Positions 34,754-44,191 of a stretch of 64,000 nt of DNA are shown in pieces; position 1 is the stretch's first letter, and each line of letters opens with the position of its first letter. Location of the stretch: contig NZ_LT629758.1 of assembly GCF_900104725.1 (NCBI RefSeq), positions 10,086,001 to 10,150,000 on the forward strand. Direction: 5' to 3'. The notes under the pieces were generated by a model, which saw nothing but the letters and a program-made list of their open reading frames with translations, was not told the origin of the DNA and searched no databases. Both the position numbers and the translations under genes were made by a program. This DNA comes from Actinoplanes derwentensis. GTDB lineage: Bacteria > Actinomycetota > Actinomycetes > Mycobacteriales > Micromonosporaceae.

Positions 34754-35956
34754 ATGCCCGAGACCAGTCCCATCTTTCAAGATCCGGTCACCGGGTTGTT
34801 CGGGTTCCGTCTGGAGCTGGGCAACGACAGCAGCGGGATCCGTATGCAGGCGCGGCGGTCCGGGTTCGTGACGGTGAAGGCCGCGAAGGTCGTGTACGAC
34901 CGGCTGTGCCGGCAGCGGGATGCGCGGCATCCGAAGCCGCGGCCGAGTGACACGATGCGGGCCATCTGTGAGGGCTGGCTGCTCGCCCGTGAGCAGGAGC
35001 TTGAACCCAACACCCGCTACAACTACATGTGGCTGCTCAATCTGATCTACCCGTATGTGGGCCGGGTGCGGGCGTCGCGGCTCAGTGCTCGGATGGTGGA
35101 GAACGCTTACCGCGACCTGGAAGCGGCGGGCTACTCCCGTACCAGTCTGCGGACCCTGGACCTGGTTTTGTCCAAGGCGTTCGAGGAACAACTCGGCCGC
35201 CGGTTGGGAACACGTAAGCCGCGGGAGAGCGACGACGAGCGGCTGGTGTGGACGCTGGCCGAGGCCCGCCGGTTCGGCGAGCATGTCGTCGAGGATCGCC
35301 TGTACCCGATGTGGCGGCTGCTGCTGGTGTCCGGGCTGCGGCGTGGCGAGTTGTGTGGTCTGCGGTGCGGTGATCTGGAACCCGATCAGGGCACGCTGAC
35401 CGTGCGGCGGCAGATCGTGGTCGAGAATCCTGGCAGCCGGACACGGGTGAAGCCACCGAAGTCGCACAACGGCTTCCGGACGCTGGTTCTGGATGCGGTG
35501 ACCCTGGGGATGCTTGAGGCGATGGCGTCGGGGTCGGCGTCGCGGTATCTGTTCACCGGGCGGACGGGTCAGCCGATGCGGCCGGACAATCTCACCGACC
35601 GGTTCAACCAGCTCGCCGTCGCCGCGAAGGTCAGGCCGCTGGGCCCGCATCAGATCCGGCACATGCTTGCGTCGAATCTGCTCGACACCGGCTACGGCAT
35701 CCATGAGGTCGCCGAGAGGCTCGGCCATGATCCGGCCACGCTTATGCGCTACTACGCAAAGGTCAGCGCCACCCGGCGCCGGCAAGCCGGCGACCGGATC
35801 GCCGAGCTGGTCACCGCACCCGAGCGTCCGCCTGGCAGAACTGACTTCAGCACGGCTTCGCCCTTGACAGTGGTACCCGGTGATGGCCACGTTGATGGCC
35901 AAGAAGAGGCCGTGAAGATGACCGGTAGGCCTGAATGGCGATATGCTATTTCGTAG
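34754..35956 (+). CDS. Tyrosine-recombinase integrase of the genomic island
   Basis: A 400-residue phage-type integrase. The N-terminal arm-binding segment (GFRLELGNDSSG) is followed by a core-binding SAM-like domain (about 70-150) and the catalytic domain: R196 in GLRRGEL, H299-x-x-R302 in HQIRHM, HxxH-type LGHD, and Tyr334 in MRYYAKV. All catalytic residues are present, so it should be active. ATG 34754 has GAGG at a good distance; GTG 34745 is an alternative. It lies ~370 bases from the tRNA-Pro fragment, the likely att site. Confidence 0.92.
   Translation: MPETSPIFQDPVTGLFGFRLELGNDSSGIRMQARRSGFVTVKAAKVVYDRLCRQRDARHPKPRPSDTMRAICEGWLLAREQELEPNTRYNYMWLLNLIYPYVGRVRASRLSARMVENAYRDLEAAGYSRTSLRTLDLVLSKAFEEQLGRRLGTRKPRESDDERLVWTLAEARRFGEHVVEDRLYPMWRLLLVSGLRRGELCGLRCGDLEPDQGTLTVRRQIVVENPGSRTRVKPPKSHNGFRTLVLDAVTLGMLEAMASGSASRYLFTGRTGQPMRPDNLTDRFNQLAVAAKVRPLGPHQIRHMLASNLLDTGYGIHEVAERLGHDPATLMRYYAKVSATRRRQAGDRIAELVTAPERPPGRTDFSTASPLTVVPGDGHVDGQEEAVKMTGRPEWRYAIS
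34805..34915 (+). repeat. Integrase 5' segment duplicated at 33220-33330
   Basis: Partner copy of the 111-bp repeat; see 33220-33330. It encodes the integrase arm-binding domain and is the intact version. Confidence 0.8.
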
Positions 35957-36325
35957 GACGGGCTCGATTTGTATCGCTTCGCCCAAACGTGGTGGGGGAG
36001 GGGTGCGCTTCTCATGGGCTGTCAAGTGGCCGAGGCGCCAACCCGGTTCCCGCGTCCTGAGCAGACTCGAACCCGCAATTTCTTGCCAGCGCGGGAATGG
36101 TCAGCATATTCGGCAGCGCACGACTGGATTCCTCTCTCCGGAATTCTTCCTTGGACCGAACGGCAGGCACCGCACTTGACTGTGCGTGGTCACATGCCTG
36201 GTCACAGCTTTGATCAACTTCTCCGGGATTGGTTGAAATCGGACGGCACAGCGATGTCGTTCTGTCCTGATCTGCGTACAGAATGGCACAAGTTGATGTT
36301 ACTTAACCCAATCGTTATATAGCCC
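35957..36325. other. Non-coding stretch between integrase and att site
   Basis: Lower GC than the surroundings, particularly 36080-36320. No credible gene. This is where attP arm sites and xis are usually found; a 117-codon open frame (35969-36322) is present but does not look like a known excisionase. Confidence 0.4.
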
Positions 36326-36368
36326 CTGGGGGTCAAGGGGTCGCAGGTTCAAATCCTGTCAGCCCGAC
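36326..36368 (+). tRNA. 3' part of tRNA-Pro(GGG), probable attR of the island
   Basis: From CTGGGGGTCAAGG (anticodon loop, anticodon GGG) through the T-arm GCAGGTTCAAATCCTGT and the acceptor strand CAGCCCG plus A, it matches the 3' half of an actinobacterial tRNA-Pro. The 5' half is absent upstream. This is the pattern left when an integrase inserts into a tRNA 3' end: the fragment stays at one edge, the whole gene at the other. The native terminator follows at 36374. Confidence 0.8.
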
Positions 36369-36373
36369 AGAAC

Positions 36374-36398
36374 AAAAGGCCAGCGTAGCTGGCCTTTT
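36374..36398 (+). terminator. Rho-independent terminator of the tRNA-Pro gene
   Basis: AAAAGGCCAGC-GTA-GCTGGCCTTTT, an 11-bp perfect stem with a T-run, 6 bases after the tRNA end. It marks the chromosomal side of the island junction. Confidence 0.88.
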
Positions 36399-37233
36399 GC
36401 ATGTACGGACATCGATGCATTCGCGGCGGCGTGACACGCATTTTTGCACGTACGCGCGTACGGTTTACCTCGGGATCCCGGCCGATCTTCGCGGCCTGCT
36501 CGCACTCGACAGCTCTTAAGCCTTCCCTCTGTGTCGACCTCGCTGTCGGGGATCTTGGTTGAGCAGGGCGTTCGTGGCTTGAGTGATCGAATCTCGACGT
36601 GACGGGTCTCCTTGTCGGTGATGCAGAACGTCGATGCACAGCATCCTCCTATATGGATGATCACGACACCTCGATGACACGAACGCCCGTACGGTGATCT
36701 TGGCTGGGTTGGCCGGTCCTTCCGGGGCCGGTGAATCCATGATCGCGGTTGGTGGCAGGGCGCGGAAGTTGGCTGCGGTTGTCCCAGGTTGTCCGCGGTA
36801 GTACCGCCGGTCGGCTGATGCACCCATGGCGGGCGGCGGAGTGGAGGGCGACCGGACGAGGAACTCGCCGTTTCTTGGGCGGCGTCAGTCAGCACTGTTG
36901 GTCGAAGTCGGCGCATACAGCGACCGAGTTGCGTCAGCGTGCACCGAGCATGGCCTGGCATAGGCCATAGGCGTACGGCGGATGCGGGCATCCTGTCGCT
37001 GCTTGGTGGCAGTCGCCTGGTGCGCAGCCGCGGTGGCGACGCTCTGCAACCCACACCGCGGTGCCCCAACCTTGCAGCAGATAATGGGTCCCAACGGGGT
37101 CGCCGCATACGAAGAGAGCCTCATCGAGACCCTTCTCGCCGGCCTCATTGCGGCGCTTGACGAGTAGCTGTCGTACTGCCCACCAACCCTGCGGCCTTAT
37201 GCCCTGACGGTTGGATCAGCTCGCCGCGAGGGC
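36399..37233. other. 835-bp stretch without a confident gene
   Basis: Contains the perfect 14-bp palindrome CGTACGCGCGTACG near 36450. A short open frame at 36982-37167 ends in a protein-like peptide (AAYEESLIETLLAGLIAALDE) that could be a gene remnant. Nothing else is supported. Confidence 0.4.
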
Positions 37234-37710
37234 TCATTCGACGTGCAGGAGCACTCGAAAGCGTTCGATTCCGTCGAGGCTGCGCCAGCCGGAGTGGGTT
37301 GTGGTGGCGTCGGCGTACTGGGTTTGTGCTTCTACCTGGCGGGCGGCGGCCTGTACCTCGTCTCGGCCGTCGTGTTCGACCATGACGCGGTAGGTACCGG
37401 GAGACAGCGGCAGTTCACAGGTGATGCCGTCGCCGGTGTCGACGCCGATGCGCCCGCTCAGAACGGTCAGACGGTAAGGACCCTCGTTGGGGTGGGCCTC
37501 AAGACGGATCCTGGGACGGGCCAGTTGGTGGGCGCAGCGAATCTGCAGCACCGTGCCGGCCGCAGCGATCATGCGGCCGCGACCGCGGCCACCCGGGATC
37601 CGGCTGGCCTCGGCCGCCGCCCGCTGGTCGGCGCGGGTGTCGATGCCGGTGTCGCGTACCAGAATCACGCCGTTCGCGGTGTCGACCACGGCTTCGGCTG
37701 ACGTACTCAT
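37234..37710 (-). CDS. Hypothetical protein, 158 residues
   Basis: Not recognised. It begins MSTSAEAVVDTANGVILVRDTG and has a beta-rich second half (GPYRLTVLSGRIGVDTGDG, ELPLSPGTYRVMVEHDG) that looks like a small beta-sandwich; no signal peptide. It follows the secreted nuclease on the same strand but is separated by a 15-bp-stem terminator, so it probably has reduced or separate expression. Confidence 0.6.
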   Translation of the reverse strand: MSTSAEAVVDTANGVILVRDTGIDTRADQRAAAEASRIPGGRGRGRMIAAAGTVLQIRCAHQLARPRIRLEAHPNEGPYRLTVLSGRIGVDTGDGITCELPLSPGTYRVMVEHDGRDEVQAAARQVEAQTQYADATTTHSGWRSLDGIERFRVLLHVE

Positions 37711-37730
37711 CGGTGAAACCTCTCTTGGGA

Positions 37731-37763
37731 CGGCGCCGGCGGCCCTTTGGGCCGCCGGCGCCG
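37731..37763 (-). terminator. Strong hairpin terminator after the nuclease gene
   Basis: A 15-bp perfect stem (37731-37745 with 37749-37763) closed by TTT, 5 bases beyond the nuclease stop on the minus strand. Confidence 0.85.
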
Positions 37764-37768
37764 CGGTG

Positions 37769-39028
37769 TCATCTAGTGATCGCGACGAAGAACGCGTCTC
37801 CGTCGATGATGCGCTGCGGCTGGTAGAAGCCGTTGTTCAGGTAGAGTCGGCCGGAGTCTTGGTTGTCGACCTCGCCGATCAACCGGGCCGAACCGTGCCA
37901 GGTCTGCCAGCCGTTGCTGTTGCCGTCGGCCCCACCGCTGCCGGTGTAGGCGCCCTCGCGGGTCGACGCCATCGGGTACTCGTCGCAGTTCAGGTTCGGT
38001 GTTGCCGACCCCTCACCCCAGACGTCGACACAGACCTTGCGGGCCCACTCCCGGTTGGTGTTCTGCAGGCTGCTGTCGACCAGACGATGCAGCGGCCGCT
38101 GGTTGGCGCCGGCCGACGGCCGGTACTCGCCGGGCGGGGCCTTGCCGAGGAAGGAGGGCCAGGTACGTACCGGGTGGTGCAACGCGTCGTCGATGTGCTG
38201 GATCGACTCCTCGACGCCGGACTCCCAGTTGTCGGCTCGGGCGATCGCCGCCAGATCGTATGTGGGGATCATGTCGGAGAAGACCGCGCCGTGGTGCTTG
38301 CCGGCTACCGCACCGGCCGAGTCGAACCGGATGTCGGCAGTGGTCATGTCGTTCTCGATCCACGGGTCGATCTGCGGGTTCACCGGGAGGATCGCCATCC
38401 CGAGCCGGACGAGCGCCGACGCTCGGAAGTCGGCGCCGATGCCGGTGTTGTCCGGTGATGTCATGGTGACCCACATGTTCGGCACGGCGGCCCATTGCCC
38501 GAGCGGCTGGGTGACCTCGGCGCGGGAGGGGTTGCAGGTGATCAGGGTCCCGCAGCCGGTCAGGCTGATCCGCATCGGTGTGGTCTCCCGCTCGGCGCCA
38601 CCGAGCGGCGTCCAGTTGTCGAAGCTCAGGTAGAAGTCGACCGTGCGGCTGCCGTTCTGTGCGATCCCGACCAGCGTGTAGTCGAACTCGACGCTGGCGA
38701 TGACCGTGGTGCAGCCCTTGCACCGCAGCTCGACTTTGCGGTGACCGATGTGGCACCGGTTGAACCGGTCCATCATCCAGCCCTGCTGGGTCGAGGCTTG
38801 TGCGGCGTGCTCGTTTCGGCAGATGCGTTTGACGTCGTCCTGCGGCAGGGCGGCGGGCAGCGCGCTGCTGGTCTGCGGTGCCGCATTGGTGGGTGTAGGC
38901 GTGCCGCCGGAGGACTTCGTCACCATCCAGCCGCCCGGATCAGGCCGGGGGACAGCGGCGGTGGCCGGGGTGGCCGTGGCGAGCACCGCGATCGCGGCGG
39001 TCATCAGAGCCGCTAGTGTCCTTCTCAC
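37769..39028 (-). CDS. Secreted NucA/NucB-type deoxyribonuclease
   Basis: A 419-residue exported protein. A signal peptide (about 1-25, ending ATPATAA) is followed by a long unassigned region with paired cysteines, and a C-terminal NucA/NucB domain: CDEYPMASTREGA from residue 348, then IIDGDAFFVAI at the end, the family signature. It should be an extracellular DNase. Its GTG start overlaps the stop of the upstream ricin-lectin gene (GTGA), so they form an operon. Confidence 0.82.
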   Translation of the reverse strand: MRRTLAALMTAAIAVLATATPATAAVPRPDPGGWMVTKSSGGTPTPTNAAPQTSSALPAALPQDDVKRICRNEHAAQASTQQGWMMDRFNRCHIGHRKVELRCKGCTTVIASVEFDYTLVGIAQNGSRTVDFYLSFDNWTPLGGAERETTPMRISLTGCGTLITCNPSRAEVTQPLGQWAAVPNMWVTMTSPDNTGIGADFRASALVRLGMAILPVNPQIDPWIENDMTTADIRFDSAGAVAGKHHGAVFSDMIPTYDLAAIARADNWESGVEESIQHIDDALHHPVRTWPSFLGKAPPGEYRPSAGANQRPLHRLVDSSLQNTNREWARKVCVDVWGEGSATPNLNCDEYPMASTREGAYTGSGGADGNSNGWQTWHGSARLIGEVDNQDSGRLYLNNGFYQPQRIIDGDAFFVAITR

Positions 39029-40809
39029 GAGAGATCCTTCCGGGGGCAGGTCGCGCCGAGGCAGGCGTAGAGCAGGCGGCCGTCGGCGGCGTCATAGGCC
39101 ATCGTGTAGCCCGGGTAGGTGCGATCAGACCCTTTGCCGAGGCCCTCGACGACAGTGCCACCGGTGACGACGTGGATCTGGGTGTCGGCCGCGGTGCCGT
39201 CGAGCTTGACGCCGCTGCGGCTGAGCCGGTCAGCGGTCAGCGTGGCGACCCGGCTGCCGAGGGTCTTGGCGCGCAGGTCGGCGGCTGCCAGTTCCCGGGC
39301 CTTGACCGGGGTGATCGGCGTGCGGCGCTGGGCGGCTGTGCCGGCCCGCGCGGGCAACGCGTTGCACTGCCCGCGGGCGGCGACACACTCGGCCAGGCCG
39401 GGGACGGTCTCCAGGCAGCGGGCGGGGTCCTCACCCAGGCAGCCGGCCAGAGCTTTCTGGTCTACACCGTTGTGGACGGTGCGGGCGACCGCGACCGGCG
39501 TGGGCGACGCGGCGGCCAGCGAGCCGGGCGCCGGCTTACCGAGCGTCACCCGGTCGACCTCGCCGGTGGCCCGCGCCGCCACCGAGGAGGTGAAGCAGTA
39601 CGGCGGCGTGTTCGTCTCACCCATCTCCAGCGAAAACGGATCGGGCAGCCCACAGATGTTGGCCGGGAAGCCGGACACCTGGCCCAGAGCCGGCCGGTGC
39701 CACACATCGTTACCGTCCAGCAGCTGCAGCCGGTTCTCGAAGGGAGTGGCCAGCGAGGCGTACTCGGCATACTGGGTGAACAGCCCGTACTCAAGGTCGC
39801 GGGTGCGGTTGCCGGCCGCGAAGCGGGTCGTACCCACGTGGTTGAAGTCGTAGAAGACGTCCCACTCGCCGGCGTCGTTGCCGAGACTCATCCAGGTGTG
39901 CATCGAGCCGTCGGCCAGGGTCGAGTCCGGCCGCACGATGGCATGGAACTCCTGCGTCGACTGCTCGTCCACGACGCCGACCTCCAGCCAGTACGCGCCG
40001 TGCGCCGTGCTACCGGTGTCCGAGGTGTACGCCCCACGCCAGCCCATCTCGGCATAGTCGAAGCCGGGGTTGCCGTTACTCGAGTCCAGCGGATCCCAGT
40101 TGACCTGGTTGGACATCTCGTTGTACCCGGAACCCCACTCCGGGTCCGACGGCGGCCCGTTGAACGACACCGGCTGCTGGCGGAAGTTGAGCATCACGCC
40201 GTGCACCGGCGGCTGGTTGGTCACACAGAACCCGGTCTCGGACCGGAAACCGCAGTCGAACCCGCCGGTGCGAACCCGCCAGAACTGGGTGGTATAGACC
40301 GTGGCGCAGGTCCACATGGTGGCCGGTTGGCCGTCCGCACTGGCGTACAGGTCAAGGCAACGCCCGTCGGCCTTGTTACGCAGGTCAAACCCGGCCGGTG
40401 ACCAGGACTGCGCGGTACCGTTCGTCCACCGCTGGTTGTTGCCGGTGCCGCACGCGGCGAGCACGACATCGGCGCCGTCCCGCGCCGCCGCCTCCTGCAG
40501 GCACAGCCCGGAGGAGAGGTGCTTGATCCGGTACGTCGGCCGGCTGCCCGCCACGACGACCTCGAACGTCCACCGCTGGGATTTCACCGCTGCGGGCAGT
40601 CCACTCTTGAACGTGCGGATCTTCACCTGGGTGCCGGCGGTATCCGCGTCGGTCGCCAGTACCTGCAGATCACTCTCCTCGGCCTGCCCGATGGCGACCG
40701 GATCCGGCGCCGGCACTGCCGCTTGCGCTGAGGTGCCTCCCAGAATCACACCGCTGCCGGCCACGACCGCGGCGAGCAAAGCCGCGCACCGGGATCGAAG
40801 TCTTCTCAC
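39025..40809 (-). CDS. Secreted ricin-type lectin protein, 594 residues
   Basis: GTG 40809 is chosen for AGGAG upstream and because it begins a good signal peptide (VRRLRSRCAALLAAVVAG, cleavage near TSAQA). A ricin-B-like beta-trefoil (about 55-165) shows the repeated W motifs (NNQRWTNG, TTQFWRV, SGLCLQ, DGRCLDLY). The middle is an unassigned domain with conserved Trp/Gly, the end a short Cys-containing domain. Likely binds sugars outside the cell; its translational coupling to the DNase suggests the two act together. Confidence 0.75.
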   Translation of the reverse strand: MRRLRSRCAALLAAVVAGSGVILGGTSAQAAVPAPDPVAIGQAEESDLQVLATDADTAGTQVKIRTFKSGLPAAVKSQRWTFEVVVAGSRPTYRIKHLSSGLCLQEAAARDGADVVLAACGTGNNQRWTNGTAQSWSPAGFDLRNKADGRCLDLYASADGQPATMWTCATVYTTQFWRVRTGGFDCGFRSETGFCVTNQPPVHGVMLNFRQQPVSFNGPPSDPEWGSGYNEMSNQVNWDPLDSSNGNPGFDYAEMGWRGAYTSDTGSTAHGAYWLEVGVVDEQSTQEFHAIVRPDSTLADGSMHTWMSLGNDAGEWDVFYDFNHVGTTRFAAGNRTRDLEYGLFTQYAEYASLATPFENRLQLLDGNDVWHRPALGQVSGFPANICGLPDPFSLEMGETNTPPYCFTSSVAARATGEVDRVTLGKPAPGSLAAASPTPVAVARTVHNGVDQKALAGCLGEDPARCLETVPGLAECVAARGQCNALPARAGTAAQRRTPITPVKARELAAADLRAKTLGSRVATLTADRLSRSGVKLDGTAADTQIHVVTGGTVVEGLGKGSDRTYPGYTMAYDAADGRLLYACLGATCPRKDLS

Positions 40810-40924
40810 CCATGCTCCTCTCGTGCGAGAACGAGGGCATGGTGAGGCGCGCACGTGCCACCATCGCCGCTGCCCCCGTAGCCGCGTCGACGTTGCTTGA
40901 TGCGAGTGCCAGCCTGCCAAAAAC

Positions 40925-40971
40925 ATCTATAGATTTCTATTGTTGACATTGTGCGCGAAAAGGGATATCTC
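40925..40971 (+). promoter_or_regulatory. Candidate promoter with palindrome ATCTATAGAT
   Basis: TTGACA at 40943-40948 is followed after 17 bases by TATCTC. A 10-bp palindrome, ATCTATAGAT (40925-40934), lies just upstream. The AT-rich block sits between the divergent lectin operon and the membrane protein. Confidence 0.45.
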
Positions 40972-40986
40972 CTTTGTGTGGAGCTG

Positions 40987-41475
40987 ATGCGTCGAGGCTG
41001 GCCGCTCGTCCTCGCAGGCCTGCTGGTTCTCGGTGCCAGCCTGCTGCCGTGGTTCCGCACCGGCTGGGCGGACGGGGACGGCTGGGCTACGAATTCGGCG
41101 ACCGCCTGGGAGTCGTCCACCTGGTGGGCGGCAGCGGCGACCGCCTGCATGCTCGCGACCGGAGTGGGCCTGGCCGGGCTACGCCCGGGTCAATATGGGG
41201 CCGCACTACGCTGGTTCGCCGCCGGTCTCGCTGCGGGTGCCGTCGTGGTCACTGCCGTGACGTGGATGCGCCTCTCGCCACTGGACACGGGCGGCGGAAT
41301 GGGCTGGTCTGCAGCCGACGCCGAGTCCCGCAACGTCGGAGACATCGTCCGAGACGATCTGGTGCTGATTCGGATTGACGGGCTCATCCAGCAGGTCGGC
41401 TGGGGTCTCTACGCCGGCCTCGCGGCCATGGTCATCCTCGCCACCGTGCTCGTCGCCCGCGCCGCGCGACATTGA
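40987..41475 (+). CDS. Small membrane protein, 4 TM segments
   Basis: A 162-residue protein with hydrophobic segments at about 5-25, 45-65, 75-95 and 130-155 (RRGWPLVLAGLLVLGASLLPWF at the start). No family recognised. ATG 40987 is chosen because the putative promoter lies at 40943-40971; GTG 40978 or 40951 are alternatives. Divergent from the lectin-nuclease operon. Confidence 0.6.
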   Translation: MRRGWPLVLAGLLVLGASLLPWFRTGWADGDGWATNSATAWESSTWWAAAATACMLATGVGLAGLRPGQYGAALRWFAAGLAAGAVVVTAVTWMRLSPLDTGGGMGWSAADAESRNVGDIVRDDLVLIRIDGLIQQVGWGLYAGLAAMVILATVLVARAARH

Positions 41476-42481
41476 CGACACGTCGTGCTCGTCGGGCCGT
41501 GGCCACCATTACCCCCGCCGCCGACTTGTTGATCATCAACGCGACGATCTTCCACTCGTAGGCCAGCCGGAGTGACAGTGACTTCGCCGCGACCACCGCG
41601 CAGTCGTTCCCCCACCCGCTGCTGTTACGCAGTTGGTGGCTTCGGCGGGGCAGGTCGTCCGATAGCGCCCGAACCGGGCGAACCATCTTACCACTGTCCT
41701 GACCGGCCATGAGCCGATCCTGCCCGACGTGCCACCGGCGATGCCAGATGACTTTCACCGACCTCGAACCGCGGGTGTGTCCCGCCCGGCGACGTGGCGG
41801 GTACGCAGGAGAAGGGTTCCTTGGGTCCGGGGAGGCCAACATTCCAGGTCCTCTGGTTCGGCCTGCTTGCGGGTCGGTTGTGTAGCGGCCACCCCGCCCG
41901 GATATCGGTGAATCGGCGCGTGCGCCATGGATGCGCCGGTGTGGCCGAACTGGAGAATGCCGCGGGTTCAGCTGTCAACGGCTTTGGCGCGCCGGTCGTG
42001 GCACTGAGGCCGCTCCAGCCGCACCGTGGTGGTACGACGCCACGAGCATCTCGGCGGGCGCCGGATCACTGCGGCCGCCACCCGGCCACCCGGCCCCGTT
42101 GCCGGTCGGCGCCACACCGGAGCTCGCGACGGGTTACGGGACGTCGGCGGGCTCGAAGTGCCGAAAGAACGCGGCCGGAAGGGGCGAACAGGCCGCGAGC
42201 TGATGTGAGCGTCGCTGGCATTGACCGTTTCGGGAGTGCCGCCGGCAGCGAGATCCTCGCATCGCTTCGCGCCACCCTGACCGCGATCGCGGTCTTACCG
42301 CCCCGATCACGTCGCTGGTGCCCGCGCGGAGTAGCCCAGGGCAGCGGGATCGGCGTACCGCTGGTCCCACCGGTTGCGCGGCAACTCATCTGCAACTCGT
42401 GATCGTCTTGCCGATCGTGGTGGCCTGCCGACATTGAGGTCTCGACGATGACTGGAAGGCACAGCGAGAGTGAAGGTTCAC
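41476..42481. other. 1-kb stretch without a supported gene
   Basis: Open frames here are short, lack ribosome sites and do not resemble known proteins. It probably contains decayed DNA and the protease promoter near 42400-42470. Confidence 0.45.
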
Positions 42482-44191
42482 ATGCGCCGTTACGCCGTTG
42501 GTGCTCTGGCGACGGGTGTGCTGGCTGCCGTCGCCGCGTTCGCGCTGCCGTCGGGCACCACGAGCTGGGAGCCTGTCACGTACGGGCTCACCGAGAACGC
42601 GGAGCGGCTGGTACCGCAGATCGTCTCCGCGCAGCGGCCGGTGCGCGTGCTCAGCACCGCCCGTGACGCTGCCGGCCGGCCGGTCGTCACCGTCCGGCAG
42701 GTCAGCGACCGGGCCGCCGCCATCACCGCGGTCGAGGCCGGTCAGCAGGCGCCGGGGGCGATCGGTGTCGAGCTCGACGCGCCGGTGACCGCCCTCGACG
42801 CGCCTACCGGCACCGACGTCTACCGCAGCCAGCAGTGGTCGTTGGCGACCATGAACGTGGCTCAGGCCTGGCAGGCCTCCACCGGCGCCGATATCACCGT
42901 CGCGGTGATCGACACCGGCGTCGACGCCGGGCATCCGGACTTGGCCGGTCAGGTCCTGCCCGGCATCGACCTGATTGCCGGCACCGAAGGTGCCAGCACC
43001 GACCCGAACGGGCACGGCACCCACGTGGCCGGCACCATCGCCGCGGTGACCGGCAACAGCACAGGCGTCACCGCAGTCGCCCCGCACGCAAAGATCCTGC
43101 CGATCCGGGCGCTGGACGCCGACGGCTCCGGCTACATGTCCGACACCGCGACCGGCATCGTCTACGCCGCCGACCACGGCGCTCAGGTGATCAACATGTC
43201 GTTGGGCGGCACCGAATCCAGCGGCGCGGTCAGCACCGCGATCACGTACGCCCGCAGCAAAGGCGTCGTCGTGGTCGCCGCCGCCGGCAACAGCCGCGCG
43301 AACGGCAGCCCCACCTCGTACCCGGCCGCCGACGACGGAGTCATCGCGGTCGCCTCGACCACCTCCGGTGACGTGTACAGCGGCTTCTCCAACCGAGGCG
43401 ACTACATCGACGTCGCAGCCCCGGGCAGCGCCATCATCAGCACCTACCCGCAGGCGTCGGGCAGCGCCTACGTGTCCATGAGCGGCACCTCGATGGCTGC
43501 CCCGCACGTCGCTGCCCTCGCCGCACTGCTCAAGGGCTACGACGGTGCGCTGACGCCCGACCAGGTCCAGCAGGCCATGCAGATCTCCGCGGTCGACCTG
43601 GGAACCACCGGCAAGGACAGTGACTACGGGTACGGCCGGGTGGATGCCGCCGCCGCACTGGCCGCGATCATCCCGGCCACCACCGACCCGGCACCGTCGA
43701 CCGACCCGTCAGCCCCGGACGCTCCGCAACAGAGCATTCCGGCATCGAGCAGCCCGCCGCCCACCACGGTGGCGCCGCCACCGACCACCACAGCACCGGC
43801 GCCTGCCCCGAGCACCCCTGCCGAAACGCCAGCCCAGCCGCCCAGCGCATCCCCCACCCCCACGCCGGCTTCGCCAGCCCCCACTGTGCCCCCGGCTCCG
43901 CCCTCGCCCACCCCGACCGCGCCGGCCCCACCGTTGGTGAAGCCGGTGGTGACCGCAAACGTGAAGGCACAGACGGTCCGCTACGGCACCAAGGTCCGAG
44001 TCGTCTTCACGGTGAAGGCCGGCGGCAAGGCCTGGGCAGGTAAGACCGTCCAGGTCTGTGACCCGGCCGGCTGCAAGATGCGAACCACGTCGGCCGGCGG
44101 GGCGGTGACCAGCGACGCCTATACGGTCAAGGGCCGCTACTCGGTCTACCTCAAGGTGCCCGCCACTACCACCAGTACCGCCGTGACCTAG
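42482..44191 (+). CDS. Secreted S8 (subtilisin-family) serine protease, truncated by in-frame TAG
   Basis: A 569-residue exported protease. A signal peptide (about 1-22) is followed by a propeptide (about 25-95) and the subtilase domain with the complete triad D144 (VIDTGVD), H178 (HGTHVAG) and S337 (GTSMAAPH). After about residue 400 comes a Pro/Thr/Ser-rich linker, then a beta-sandwich domain that stops at TAG (44189-44191). The same frame then continues with the rest of that domain to 44452. AAGG lies 5 bases before ATG 42482. The catalytic part is intact, so the truncated enzyme may still work. Confidence 0.88.
   Translation: MRRYAVGALATGVLAAVAAFALPSGTTSWEPVTYGLTENAERLVPQIVSAQRPVRVLSTARDAAGRPVVTVRQVSDRAAAITAVEAGQQAPGAIGVELDAPVTALDAPTGTDVYRSQQWSLATMNVAQAWQASTGADITVAVIDTGVDAGHPDLAGQVLPGIDLIAGTEGASTDPNGHGTHVAGTIAAVTGNSTGVTAVAPHAKILPIRALDADGSGYMSDTATGIVYAADHGAQVINMSLGGTESSGAVSTAITYARSKGVVVVAAAGNSRANGSPTSYPAADDGVIAVASTTSGDVYSGFSNRGDYIDVAAPGSAIISTYPQASGSAYVSMSGTSMAAPHVAALAALLKGYDGALTPDQVQQAMQISAVDLGTTGKDSDYGYGRVDAAAALAAIIPATTDPAPSTDPSAPDAPQQSIPASSSPPPTTVAPPPTTTAPAPAPSTPAETPAQPPSASPTPTPASPAPTVPPAPPSPTPTAPAPPLVKPVVTANVKAQTVRYGTKVRVVFTVKAGGKAWAGKTVQVCDPAGCKMRTTSAGGAVTSDAYTVKGRYSVYLKVPATTTSTAVT

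Noticed and set aside
36060..36090. tRNA T-arm-like sequence on the minus strand
   Set aside because: GGTTCGAGTC is present but the T-stem does not pair and no acceptor or anticodon arm surrounds it.
35969..36322. Possible excisionase gene between integrase and att site
   Set aside because: The encoded peptide has no MerR/Xis-like helix-turn-helix and unusual composition.
36982..37167. 61-codon open frame ending in a protein-like peptide
   Set aside because: Only the last ~25 residues look coding, with no family match or clear ribosome site; mentioned as a possible remnant only.
41432..41842. 136-codon minus-strand open frame
   Set aside because: Arg-rich ends, no motif, and overlaps the end of the membrane protein gene; probably chance in GC-rich DNA.
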